DNA from: Blepharisma japonicum
Lineage: Eukaryota; Ciliophora; Heterotrichea; Heterotrichida; Blepharismidae
DNA length: 64,000 bases
Assembly (NCBI GenBank): GCA_949751835.1
Contig: CATKHK010000090.1
Span: 62,001 to 126,000 of the forward strand
Reading direction: 5' to 3'
Positions 44,106 through 56,500 of this stretch are shown here, in pieces. The notes beneath the pieces were generated by a model. That model was given only the letters and a program-made list of their open reading frames with translations. It was not told the origin of the DNA and did no database searches. The number at the start of each line of letters is the position of its first letter. Position 1 is the first letter of the stretch. The position numbers and the translations under genes were made by a program.

Positions 44106-46139
44106 TTATGATGACTCCTTTGTCTCTTTATCCATCGACACCATCAATAAAGACTTAGCTTTTTCGTCAGTCGGCGGTTTTGATCTCACTGACATAAATG
44201 CCAATTTCTCCACTTGCAGAGCAGGCATCTCAACTAAGACCACAAAAGGAATTGCACACAAATAGCAAAAGAAAAAGAACCAAGTCGAGTCTCTGACATA
44301 AAGAAATTCATCAAACCACAATGCAGATCTTTGACATCTATAAGCAATTTCCATCAAATTTGACTGCAGTAAAAACACACAAAAAGTCAGCCTAGAAAAT
44401 GGAGTTCATATTTCTAATGATAAAATCCAAGTCATCCATGAAAAATGACCTAAAAGAGCTGGCAGAAGCACAAACATCAATGCAAATGACCAAATCATCC
44501 TATGAAAGGCAATAAATACCACATTTTGGTCATGTGTCCAGTTAGGATAAGTCAAAGCAAAACCTCCAGGATTTTTCATGATATCATATTGCACAAAAAT
44601 CACTAAATTTATTAGTACAAGCCCAATAAACCCAACAGTATACCTTACGTATTTATTTTCTAATTGTTTTCCTATCCAAACTGAGATAGGGTCATACTCA
44701 ATTCCTTTTTCTTTGTAAAGCCTATACGAATAAATAATAAACCCTGCCAAAATCCCTATTGCATAAGCTCCTACTCGACAATACGGTTTTGTGTAGTAAA
44801 AATCCATATAATTAGTCCCATTAACTGCAGCAAAAACGACAGTATTTAAAGAAAAATGATCAGCAACAATTCCTGACATGATTATAGTAAATCCAACTAA
44901 AGCCATTAAAATTACCCAGCCTATCCATTTGTGGTATCTATGGTATAAATATATTATAGGTGGTGTTATAATATAAAACTGCATATCATCAGCTAAATAC
45001 CACCCTTGTCCTAAGCAGCCGCTGCCTTTCCAATCAGGAATAAAATTATTGATAAATAATAAGTTTGACCATCAATAATCTTTGCATTGAGAATTATATA
45101 AGTCACCATTATACCACATTGGGCCATTTCCCATATGTCTTTGCAAGCCCCAGAAAAAGACTAAAATAAAAAGCATGAGGGGCCAAATTCTTAAAACTCT
45201 ATGAATATAAAGCATAGGCCAGTTCATTCTTCTTCCATTATTTATTTCTAAAAGTAGCAGATAGCCAATTAGGACTCCTGAAATACAGAAAAAAGAATCA
45301 ACTGATAAAGTGCCAGCTATTGTAATGATCATTTTAGGCGATTTCATAATGTCAACAATTTTATTGACGTTTACTAAAACTGTTGAAGTAACTAAAATCA
45401 TGCCATTGTGCCCAAAAACGACCCATCCAATTGATAAAACTCTTACAGGATTTAAAATTTCTAGAGTGTCCTTTTTCCCTAATTTTTCTTGGCTGCGGCT
45501 TGTAAAAAGTTTTTTTAAATTAGTAATAACAGAAAAACAAAGGAAATATTTCATAAGTAAAGTTGGTTTCGGAGGCTTGCCTGATTCTTTTTTAGCCTCT
45601 TCAGTTTTCGACATGAGCCAATAGTCTATTCATGTTCCAATAATGGCGATCAAAATAAGTGTTGAAACTAATATTAGCACAAGGATTGCCCCGGCTGTGT
45701 ATTCTTTAAAGTGATGATCTATGTACTCTTTTGGAAATATCACTTCAATGTTGCTTGTAGCTGTTGCTTGGATGACGTTACCAAAAGATTTTTGAAAAAT
45801 ATCATTATTATTTTTATCTAATGATGTAAGATTGGCGAACATATTCAAATAGTCATATTTTGAGCATACATCAGGTCCGCACAACCCTACCACTATTGGA
45901 GGAGACGGGTTAAATTGGATAATTGCATACTTAGAACTATCTAGTTCTAAACAAGGGTCATATTGGCCTAGATTATTGAGACTAAAGCCAGTGTACATAA
46001 ACATTTTAGAATAGTTGGAAGGAGACGGATCAAGAATCCCTCCAGCATCTTGAATAATTTTCAGTCACTCACTTCTACACTCTAGGAGAGTAGATTGAGT
46101 TAAAACGATACCTAAAAGAATGAAAAAATGAATTCTCAT
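44106..46139 (-). CDS. NRF-6-type acyltransferase 3 membrane protein, paralogue 2
   Basis: A 677-aa protein from ATG 46139 (MRIHFFILLGIVLTQST, signal peptide) to TAA 44106, all one frame with at least four TGA codons read as Trp (RSEWLKI among them). Same architecture as the gene at 41247: NRF domain (NNLGQYDPCLEL, GLCGPDVCSKYDY), TM, then acyltransferase_3 with His in VRVLSIGWVVFGH, Asp in LSVDSFFCISGVL, RVLRIWPLMLF and a shared C-terminus (EMPALQVEKLAFMSVR). A tandem duplication, clearly diverged, so probably functionally distinct. Confidence 0.88.
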
Positions 46140-46414
46140 CTTTAAATTATATTAATTCGACAAGATGGCAAGGAAGCAAATTAATAATTTTTATGAAAAG
46201 TATATATTGGGTTATTTTGATAGGATAAAAGCAATATTTAGAATTTCAGTAATTATTCAAAATATAATTTATTCATATTCAAATAAATTTAATATTTTAT
46301 TATTTTTTACTTTTTAGTTAAACTTATGTTGAAGATTACTTGAGATGATTTTATCAGCTTTAAAATCAAGAAATGATATTGATTAAATTTTCTATTCATG
46401 TAAAATTTTATAAC

Positions 46415-46630
46415 TTACTCATTTGGCTTATATTTTAATATATTTTTTGAAAATGACAACACTTTAATAGTTTTTGATAAGATCTCATTATTAGTATAAT
46501 TATTTTTCGGCAGGTGTATTTTTCGTTTGTATAGTTTCATCTCTTTGTTTTCATTGCCATGGCGTAATATTTGTAAAATTTTATTTAATATAAAAATAGG
46601 GTTTTTATCAGGCAATCGTGATTTACCCAT
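46415..46630 (-). CDS. Possible small basic protein
   Basis: A 71-codon frame from ATG 46630 to a TAA at 46415, Lys/Asn-rich (MGKSRLPDKNPIFILNKILQ). No paralogue or domain supports it, and such composition arises easily in AT-rich DNA. Confidence 0.25.
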   Translation of the reverse strand: MGKSRLPDKNPIFILNKILQILRHGNENKEMKLYKRKIHLPKNNYTNNEILSKTIKVLSFSKNILKYKPNE

Positions 46631-47091
46631 TTTTTAAACTAAATTAATAAAATTTAAGACAAGGCTATTTCTATTAATCAAAGTCAATGCCTATGTCCTA
46701 TCATTTCTCTATATCATAAAACAATAATTATATGATAATCCAATAAATATTTGGCACGAATAATTTATATTTATTTTCAAAGAAGAATCAATCAAATATT
46801 ATTTATTAAAAGCAAATGTCTTATTTTTGATATGAGATATGGAATTGACTATCTGATAATATTAAATATAGGTAAATACCTATAGTTTTTCTGGGTCATT
46901 TTATACGAGCTTGAGGCTGTAATTACAATTTTGATGCAATTATTATGAGAAAATATTACGACTGCTTTATTTGAAAATAAAAGACTCGAAAAATTCTGAT
47001 CTTTTATATTCTATGCATTTAAAATATCTGTATAAAATGCATACATGATTTATAAAATCAAATTGGAAAGTGAAATATTCTAATTAGATTA
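46631..47091. other. AT-rich spacer, no gene
   Basis: Nothing recognised. Confidence 0.6.
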
Positions 47092-50000
47092 TTATTGAGG
47101 AGGTGGATTCGCTTCCAAAACCAAAGATCCAAGCTCTTCGTCGACTACTAAAATTGCGAACCTTTCAGCTTCTGATAGCTTATTAACATTTAGCGACACA
47201 TAATCAAACTTTCCTTTTATATCTGTATACCCATCCTTATAAAACTTAATATCTCCAGTTTGTTGCTTTAAAAACACTTTTATATATGCTCCTGCTCTTG
47301 GTACTAAATTTTCATTCATAATTTTAACAATTCCATACCTTTCAATCAAATTAAATTTCAAATTCGCAGAAAAATGAGATTTCGAAACTGTATACACGCC
47401 GTAATCGATTTCAATAATAATATTTTGCCCTATAAGCAGATCAGGAATTTTTATTTTTGCTTGTCCATCATCTTGCAAATTTATTTCCATATCATAATAT
47501 GGCTTTACGTATTTAAAATGTTGAGAATTTCCAATAAAAAATGGATTTTTAGAGAATAAGATTTCTAAATCAACTCGATAAAATCTAATTTTGCATACTT
47601 TAACCCATTGATATTGCAGACTTATGCAGTCTTTTTCTATAGAAAACATTAATGTGGGCTCTTTTTCTTTAGGGTCTAGTATAGAAATATCTTGATCTTG
47701 AGTTTCTCTTGAAAATTTGGCTGCATCATTGAATAATTTTCTCCATGACTCTATTGGGTAATTTTCATATAAAACTGATATTATTGGCAGCATTTCAGGG
47801 TCAAAATAACAGCAAAAGTAATCATATTGAATTTGCAAATATGAAGACCCAGGCTTTTCGGTTGAAGGATGGAGAGGAATTTTACCAAAAATTTCTTTAG
47901 CTTCAGAAATGCGGTCTTGGTAAGTTAAATATTGGACAAAACACAGTTGATCAGAAATATCAAGATTTCCTTTTTCACATAGGAATTCTAAAAAGGCTCT
48001 ATAAGAATTTTTAAATTCAACATTAGCGATCCTTGAGTTTTTTCCTAATTTATGAGCTCTTGCATTTATTAATGGATCAACTCCAAATGAGCATAATCTC
48101 CTTTATCAGTTGATATTATTGATGAGTCAAAAAATCTCCCAAGTTCTTTTAAGATCATTTTACTCGTGCTCATCAGCTCATGAATTACACCAATATCATT
48201 GTGGTAAATAGCAAATCTTCAAATTTCGTCAAAATAGTAATTTCTCTGTTTCAAAATTTCAATTGTATTTTTCCAAAAAATTTCGTCTTTTAGCATTCAG
48301 CAAAAATCTTTCACATTGAATTCTTTGGTTTTTATGAATAAATTCTCAGCTCTTAAGAACTCCAAAATCATATCTTTTTGCCCAGTTAAAGCCAAATCTT
48401 TGAAGCTTGCAAGCTTTGATATTGTTACTTTTTCATGCACAAGTAAATTAGATGGTTCACATTTCGCTATAACCTTTTCTTTATATGAAATACTACCTGG
48501 ATAATGAGTGAATTGCCCACTATACGGGAAATAAAATAAATACTTATAGGTTTTTGTATAAAAATTTTCAACACTACAGATTTCACTAGTATAACTCTTT
48601 GGTGGCTTTATAGGGATGCTACCTTGAGGAATTTCTGTAAAAAGATCAACATTAATTTCCCATCCAGTAGTATTAGTGATTATTAATTGGCAACCATATA
48701 TTTTTTGCTTAATAAATTCAGTGACTATTTTATCTTTTTTCCCAAATTCATTCTCTGTATATCTATCAGCTGGATCAAAATATTTATGACACATCAATAT
48801 TTGATCATAAAGCTCGATTGGTGCAGCCATAATTTCCTTATAAAAAATCAAAAAATTGCTGCTCGATTTAAATGAAAATGAATTACTAGATGTTGCTGTT
48901 TCAATAGTACTTCCAATTAAAGGAAAGTCAGTAAATGCTAATGAACTTATTAACTCTGTAAGAGTTCTTGTAACTGCTAACACATCTTCAGTCAAAATAT
49001 AAGGCTTTTTATTAAGCATAGATAATGCCAAATTTGACCAAAATGGACTATTTTTGACTAATTCTTTATTTTTGTTAGAATCTTTAATTCCATAATAAAA
49101 TGTTTCACAAAATTCTTTGACTTCTTCAGGATTTTTGAAATAAGTTGGGATATCTCTTCTAGCTCTCATAATACTTGCTATTTTTTGCTTATCTTCTGAC
49201 TCTCCTGACTCTTCTTCATCCTCATCTTCATCCTTATCTTCTTCAGGGCTGCAAGCTTTATTAGAATCAAATCTCAGCGCCAGCTCAATTCTTTGTTTTC
49301 TCTCATTATAGTCAACTAGGAATGAGTCACTTTCATTTTTTAATAACCTTGCTAATTCTTGCGCAAAAATTGGATGTTTTTCTATATTTCTTTCAATAAG
49401 CAGAACTTTTTCAAGAGCATTCAAATTCGCGATTTTATGAATATCCATATACTCATCAAGATTTTCTGATAATAAATATTTATCAATAAAATCTTTTTCC
49501 ATTTTGCATATCAAGAAAGGTGCAACTATATCATCAAAAAAGTTTTTGTCTTTTTTATATAAAAATAAATTCAGCTCATGAGATATGAATTTATCGTAAA
49601 TATCTAGTTTTTGTGATAAATTTAAATTTTGCCACTTATCTAAAAAGCTTCATCCGTTATAATCTATATTATTATGGTCCAATATTATCAACTCTTTTTG
49701 CAGTTGGTAAAGTTTAGAAATTGATGAAATAATTTGATAATTTGAGAAGCTGCTTATTGTGATTATTTCGCCTGGATATGCAGTTTTGCATTGTATTTGT
49801 TCAGAATAGCACTGAGTTAAATCTAGTCTTGATTGGTGCTGAAGAGATTTTATTTGGATTGTAGCTTGAGGCATTGTAATTAATCTCATACAAGTGTTGT
49901 CTCCATTAGTTGCGATTAATAAAATATGTGGATACATATAGTCTTTCAATGGAATAGAAACTGTTCCATGCTCTGAGACTGAAGAAAATACTCATTCTGC

Positions 50001-53000
50001 AGCATATTTTAAAAAATCAACTGTAGGCTTCTCTGTATATTTGATATTAATTATGTCATATAACTGATTATTTGCATTTCCAATACAGTCTAAATAATTG
50101 CAGCCCTCCACATATACTCCTCTTCCTTTTCCTCTTCCTCCTTTTGTAGCCATAGGAAAAATATCAGCAGCATTTTTAGTTTTAGCATCTGTATTAGTTT
50201 TATTTCTCAACAATCTTTTTAAAAGCATTTGAGGCTTTTTTATTCCAATTCCAACATTTTTGGATTGGTATTTTCTATCAATTATATATCTATATTCTTC
50301 ATCTAAAATTTCGCTGTCAATGTATATTGATTTTTTTTGGGAAAAATTAAATGTCTTGCCAATTTCACCCAATAAAATACTGAGATTATTAAAAACCTCA
50401 GCATTATCATTGAAAAGATAATTAGAAAAAAATGCATAAATGTTTGAGTTCTGTGAGTCTCCTAATAAATTTACTTTTAGTTGATCTTTCTTTATTTCGC
50501 AAGCGCCGATTCCTAAAGTTCTATATTGTTTTGGGGTTTTGACAGCATATTGATCTGTTAGAATAAATTGATTGTCCATGAAATGAATCCCGTCATGGAC
50601 TTCAATATCAATATAATTATGATTGATTTTCAACCGAAATCTTCCTGTTGGTAAGTTTCGTAATCATATCATTGATTTTTCATAGTCTATTTCTATATGA
50701 TTTGGTAAATCGTCGATAATGATTGATTCATTCATTTCTGTAAGGATGACCCATAAATGGTGTGCATCTCTTATTCCATTAATATCAAAAGGCACCCCAA
50801 ATTCGTCTCCTTGGCAGAGATCAATTTTGGAAGGATAGCTGATCTTGCAAGTAAAATCATTTATATTTCAGGAAAAATTTTGGCATTCTTGGTTGATATT
50901 TATTGAAGCTTTAACCATATAAATATTTTTTAAATCACCTAAATAAGCATTTCCTGCTTCATCTGATATTAAAATTTCTTTTTTAGTGTCCTTTCAATAT
51001 CTATGGCTTAAAGTCAATTCAATTTTTTGCCAAGGAAAAACTTCTCCACTTCTTCCTCTTAATTCAATTTGATAACCTTTTATTCCGTATCGCAAATAAG
51101 CGCCATAAATATATTTAGTTTCCGATTCTTCCTTTATATTCATTTCAAATTTCTCTTCAAGAGAAATTTTATTTTTATTAATGATGCTTTCGACTTCTCC
51201 AGAAAAACTGAGAAAATTTTTTTTTAAATTTGTGGGAACTATGAAGTCAAGATTTATTAGGGAATTTTTTTTGGGAATTGAAAGATTTTCATATACAGAT
51301 GAAGATGTGCAATTATCAAGGTCTATAGTAGATATTGTTGCTTTACAGTTTGTTAGTAAAGAACTTAACGCTTTTATATTATTTATGTAGAGTCTTGGCT
51401 TTATAGAAATTGTGATTTTGCTTTTACTTAAAAATTGTTCTTGGTTGACAAAAAAGGCTGCCTTTAGTTTATAGTCTTCACTTAAATGTTCAAATTTTTT
51501 AATTAATTCACTGATTTCCCCATCACTTATGATTATATTTTTTTCAGATTGGCAGTTTGCAAAAGGCACGAAAGCTTCGCCTTTTTCATTTTCTGTAGAA
51601 TAAAACCTTCCATCAACAATTACACCAGACCCAGGATTTTTGCATATTTGGTTATTTTCGTCCAAAATCGTAAATAAATGTCCGGCATCAGTGATTTTTG
51701 AAAGATATTTCAAAAATCCTTTTTTAATGATCGTTCTACAGCATCTTCCATTACCAATAAATTCAATAACAAAGACTCCGCATAAATCTGTGATTTCAGG
51801 GAACTCAAATGCCCTTTTAACACGGATTAATGGGGATTCGTTAAATTCATAAATAATTTCATGTTTTGCTAATAAGCCATCTAATTCAATAGATTGATCA
51901 ATTTCCATATTTTTTTCTAAATAATAGGATTTTGTATTTATTTCCAGAATTTTGACTAAAAGTTTTGTTATATTTTTGGTAAATAATGAGAATTTTATCA
52001 ATTGATTTCTCTCAAATAACACTGGATTTTCTTCAGATGGCTCCAGTTCAACCAGCTCTACAATTTTATTTATCTCAGCTTGTGGCAAATCTTTGCTGTA
52101 GTTTACTAAAGATTCCCCAGACAAAATTTTTGCTTTTGCAAACTGCACTTTTATAAAATCATTTATGAAAAATTTCTCAAATTCTTTTATATTCATCCTA
52201 TTTTTCAATATTTCTACTAAATATCGTTCTATAAGTTTTACTTCATTTTTAACCCTTTTCATATGAGAATAAAAATTAACCCTAGCCCCTCATTTTGGGT
52301 TATTCTTGTATATTGAGTTTGATCTATGATTATTTAAATAATTAATAAATAAATCTTCATCATAGACACCAAATTTCAAGTTTAATTTCAAAATGTTAAT
52401 CAAAATAATGCTCTTTAATTGATTTATGCTTTCAGGATAATCTTGTATCTCAAATCATACTTTCTTATAAATTTCTAATTTATTCCAAAAATCATTTTTA
52501 TCTAGCTTATACAGATATTTCTTTTCGAAATAGTATAAGACATATGATATATTTGAAGTTATCTCTTTATGCAATTCCATAAGTTTATGCAGCTGACTAA
52601 CACTCATTTTTTTAAATCACTCTTCCTCATAAGTTACTTCATTTTGAAGGACTTCTGCGAATTTTTCTGGGACACCAGGAACATCATGAAGATACGGCAT
52701 TTCTATTGCAAATGTTTGAAAAACTTTTATTTCCATCTCATTTGCATTTAAACATTTTTTCGCATCATTATCCAGTTGTAAATATATTTTCAGCTCCCTA
52801 TGAGCTTTTGATAAATCGTCTTCAAATAATTTGTTGCTCAAATAGGAACTATACTCAGAATTTTGGGGCTTTTCGACAAGTTCTGGAGTTTCATAGTCAA
52901 ATTTATAATGAAAATATTTATCGTTAAGCTTCTTTATGATTTTTGATTTCTCTGTAGAATTTGTTGCATATTCAAGGCACTTTATTAGTTTTCTTAATTT

Positions 53001-53210
53001 TAAAGTGTTATAATAGCTTGATTTAAGCTTTTTAAGCTCTCTTAGTTCTTCTTTAAATTCGGATGATTTAAACTGGCCTGATTTCAACAGCTTGTTTGCT
53101 TTTAGATACTTTCCAAAAGAGCTCGTAGGTGGAAATGACTCAAGAGCTGCATCTTTATCATCAATAACGAGGAAATTTTCTAAGGCAATCAGTTCGTCTT
53201 CGTCAGACAT
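47092..53210 (-). CDS. Giant conserved protein of unknown function, one frame break
   Basis: About 2038 aa from ATG 53210 (MSDEDELIALENFLVIDD) to TAA 47092. The frame is continuous, with TGA as Trp at several points, from 53210 to about 48072-48105. There it must shift by -1 (or +2) to continue as GVDPLINARAHKLGKNS. The N-terminal 300 residues are helical. A long middle follows that looks like repeated beta-sandwich domains (GVIVDGRFYSTENEKGEAF, YIYGAYLRYGIKGYQIELRG). The C-terminus, YIKVFLKQQTGDIKFYKDGY, TDIKGKFDYVSLN and ERFAILVVDEELG, I recall as a recurring ending of very large proteins in unicellular eukaryotes, though I cannot verify it. An acidic Glu/Asp tract is at about 49200-49250. 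Function unknown. Confidence 0.7.
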
Positions 53211-53504
53211 CTTTTTATTGGTATTTGCGCATAGGGAAAATATTCACAGAAGATCACTACAAGAATTTAAATGATATAATAAATATGGAATTAATAGCAT
53301 TTTCATTATTGCTTGGATGAAAAGCAATGGATCCTGTTTTAATAAATCTTATCAATACTATTATAATCATTCTGCTAGTTAAATCTGTGTATTAAATTCA
53401 TCATGATCCTTAAAACTATAAATATCTCTAAATTTATGCTCTACATATTTATTTCTATAAATTTTTCAAAACAGAATTATAACTAATTAATTTATGAATC
53501 TTCT

Positions 53505-56500
53505 TTAATCTTCAACTTCAACATACATAAAGGTATTTGAGCCTGGTACCACTGTAACAGCGTTATTATCACTATCATCTAGCTCGTCAGCCCAGTCCTC
53601 CAAAAGAGCAAGATAAGCTTCAGCTCCTTCTTCTGTGACTTCATATCCACTAATGGTGATAGATTCCAAATCATTATCATCCAAATAGTCAATGACATCT
53701 TCTAACCAGTCAATGAAATCGTCAACTGTGTCTTCAGTCATAGTAAATGTACCGTCTTCATTTGACACAAGATCAGAAACAATATCATTATAATCCTCTT
53801 GGAGGTCAAGTAAGTCTTCTTCAATATAAGTCTTTTCTCCAGTTGTCAAGTCTATTGTGGCGCCTTCTGCATCTTCATCTTCAAGCTCATCAATAAAGTC
53901 TTCATTGGCTACTATTTTTTCGTCTAAATCTGCTGCTGTATATGTATTTGTGCCAACGACAATGGTTCCATCTTCAGGGAGTACGTCAAGAACATCTTCG
54001 ATTTCGTCGATTTTATCTTCAGAGTCGTCAATAGTGGTGGTGATGCTACCAGTTTCAGCTTGGGCTGAGAATTCATTGTAGATTTCTTCTAAGTCTTCAG
54101 TTTCGTCTTTAAGGTCGACTTCATCTTCGTCAGCGTAGACTATAGAAGTTGCACCTTCTGAGTAGCTGGCTTCGACTGCGTCATTTTCATCATAAGTTTT
54201 GACGAATTCGTCGACGTCTTCAAGGAGAGCCTCGACACCTGCAGTATCAAGGGTTAATTCTCCAACTGTGATGGTGTCACCTTCGTTCATTAAGTCTAAG
54301 ACATCTTCTAAGTCATCTTGCAAGTCTTCTGCTTCTTCATCAGTAAGACTGCTGGTGGTTCCATCTTCAAGATGGTCATTATAAACGTCTTCTAAGTCTT
54401 CAACTTCTTCATCGAGGTCTTCAATTCTATCAGCTTCATCATCTACGAAGTCGCCTTCAGCAATTTCGTAAGTTCCAGTTGACAAGTTGACTTTGACAAG
54501 GTCGTCACCGTCTTCTTCCATATCGTCAAGCATGTTTTCTAAGCTGATAACAAGCTCGTCTACGTCAGAACTTGTGAGGTTGGCTCCAAGGACAGTGCTG
54601 ACTGTTTCGCCTTCTGCTAATTCTACGTCTTCAAGCCAGTCTAATAGCTCTTCGACATCTTCATAATCCATAAGAACGTAGTTTTCGTCAGTAGCTTGGA
54701 CTTCATTTGCCTCTTGAATTTCTTCAGCTTCATCAAGAGTATCTTCGTCAGCAAGTACAATTTCGTCATCATCAGTAATTAAGAGAGCATCAGCATCATT
54801 TTCTTCAAGTTCGTCGAGGGTTTGTTCGATTTCGTTGTATTCCTCTTGGACTTCTGTATAAGTGTAGGTTACTCCACTTATTACAACAGTCTCGTCCTCA
54901 TCCATGTATTCGAGAACGTCTGCATAGGCGTCAAGTATATCTTCGAGGGTATCTGCTTCAATAATTTGAGCGTTTCCAGTGTATTCTTCATATGTGCTTT
55001 TTTCAATTTCTTCAAGCTCATCAATGGCATCATTTAATGCTTCTAAGTCCTCTTCCTCATCTTCATCAAGATCTTCTGTTTCTCCTGTTTCTGTTGGAAC
55101 TAGAATATTGGTGGTAGTGGATGCTTCTACTTCAGCCTCATCTACGTCAATTTCGTCAATATCATCTTCATCAATTTCGTCAACATCATCTACGTCAACT
55201 TCATCAATATCATCTTCGTCAACTTCGTCAATATCATCTTTGTCAACTTCATCAACGTCATCAACGTCAACTTCATCAATATCATCTATATCTACTTCAT
55301 CAATATCATCCTCATCCTCATCAACTTCATCCTCATCCATATCATTTTCGATATCAATAACTTCTTGATTGACTAAATATCCTTCATCTTCAACTTCTTC
55401 TTTCAGATCATATTGGTCTTCATTTACATATGAAATTGTTTCAGTTCCCAAATTATAAGTAACTGACTCTGCGTCTTCTTCATCAAGATTATCAATATAG
55501 TTTTCTGCTTCTTGAATGAGTCCTTGAATATCTTCTTGTGTAAATGTCTGTTCTCCAACTAATACAGTATCTCCTTCTTCTAAGAGCTCATCTACATCTT
55601 CTAAATCGTCAATTAAATCTTCAAGATCATCTTCAGTCTTTTCGATTTGTCCTTCAGCGATTTCTTCTTGGGTTTCATCATAATATTCTTGTAAGTCAGC
55701 GACTTCATCAACAAGGTCTTCTCTGTCTTCTTCTCCTTCTTCAATAGTATCACCATCATAAATGGTATAAGTCATGGTGGTGGTATCAATGGTGACGAGG
55801 TCTCCATCTTCCATATCGTCTTGGATTTCTTCTAAACTGACAATAAGCTCATTGACTTCTTCAGCAGTCTGGTCTTCTCCTACAATAGTATCAATGGTTT
55901 CACCTTCTTCTAAGACTTCGACAGCTTCAGTGTAATAGTCGATTAATTCATCAACGTCATCAAGAGTAAGGGTTTGTGTTGTTTCGGTGGAGACTAAGAC
56001 TTCGTTGGCTTCATTGACGTCTTCGACTATTTCTGCTTCGTCTTCGTCTAGATAAAGAGGCCCACTTTCTGAGAAAGTTACGTATTCTGCGTCATTTTCG
56101 TCGAGGTCTGCAAGAAGTTGGTCAGTGTTTTCAGTTGCGGCTTGAATGTCTTCATAAGTGAGGGTTTGGCCGTTAATTTCGACGGTGGCGGACTCGTCGA
56201 GGTTCCAGAGGATTTCTTGGTAAGCTTCGTTTACGTCTTCTAAGGTGTCTTCGTCAAGTATCACGTAGCCATTTTCAGAGTTTTCAGCACTAATATCTTC
56301 AAGCTCTTCAATTGAGTCTTCTAAGTCGTCAGCGTCGGTCATTTTCTCTTCGGCATTTTCTAAATTGTCTTCTTCGATTTCTTCTTGGGTATCTTCCATG
56401 CTTTCAGCGACATCTTCGTTACCTATTGAGCTTTCTTCTTCAGTAGAGGATTCTTCCTCTTCTGTGGATGAATCTGAAGTTGCTTGTTCTGTTTCTTCAG

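Noticed and set aside
54979-55368. Long Ser-rich frame antisense to the acidic protein
   Set aside because: Shadow of the Asp/Glu repeat codons read on the opposite strand.
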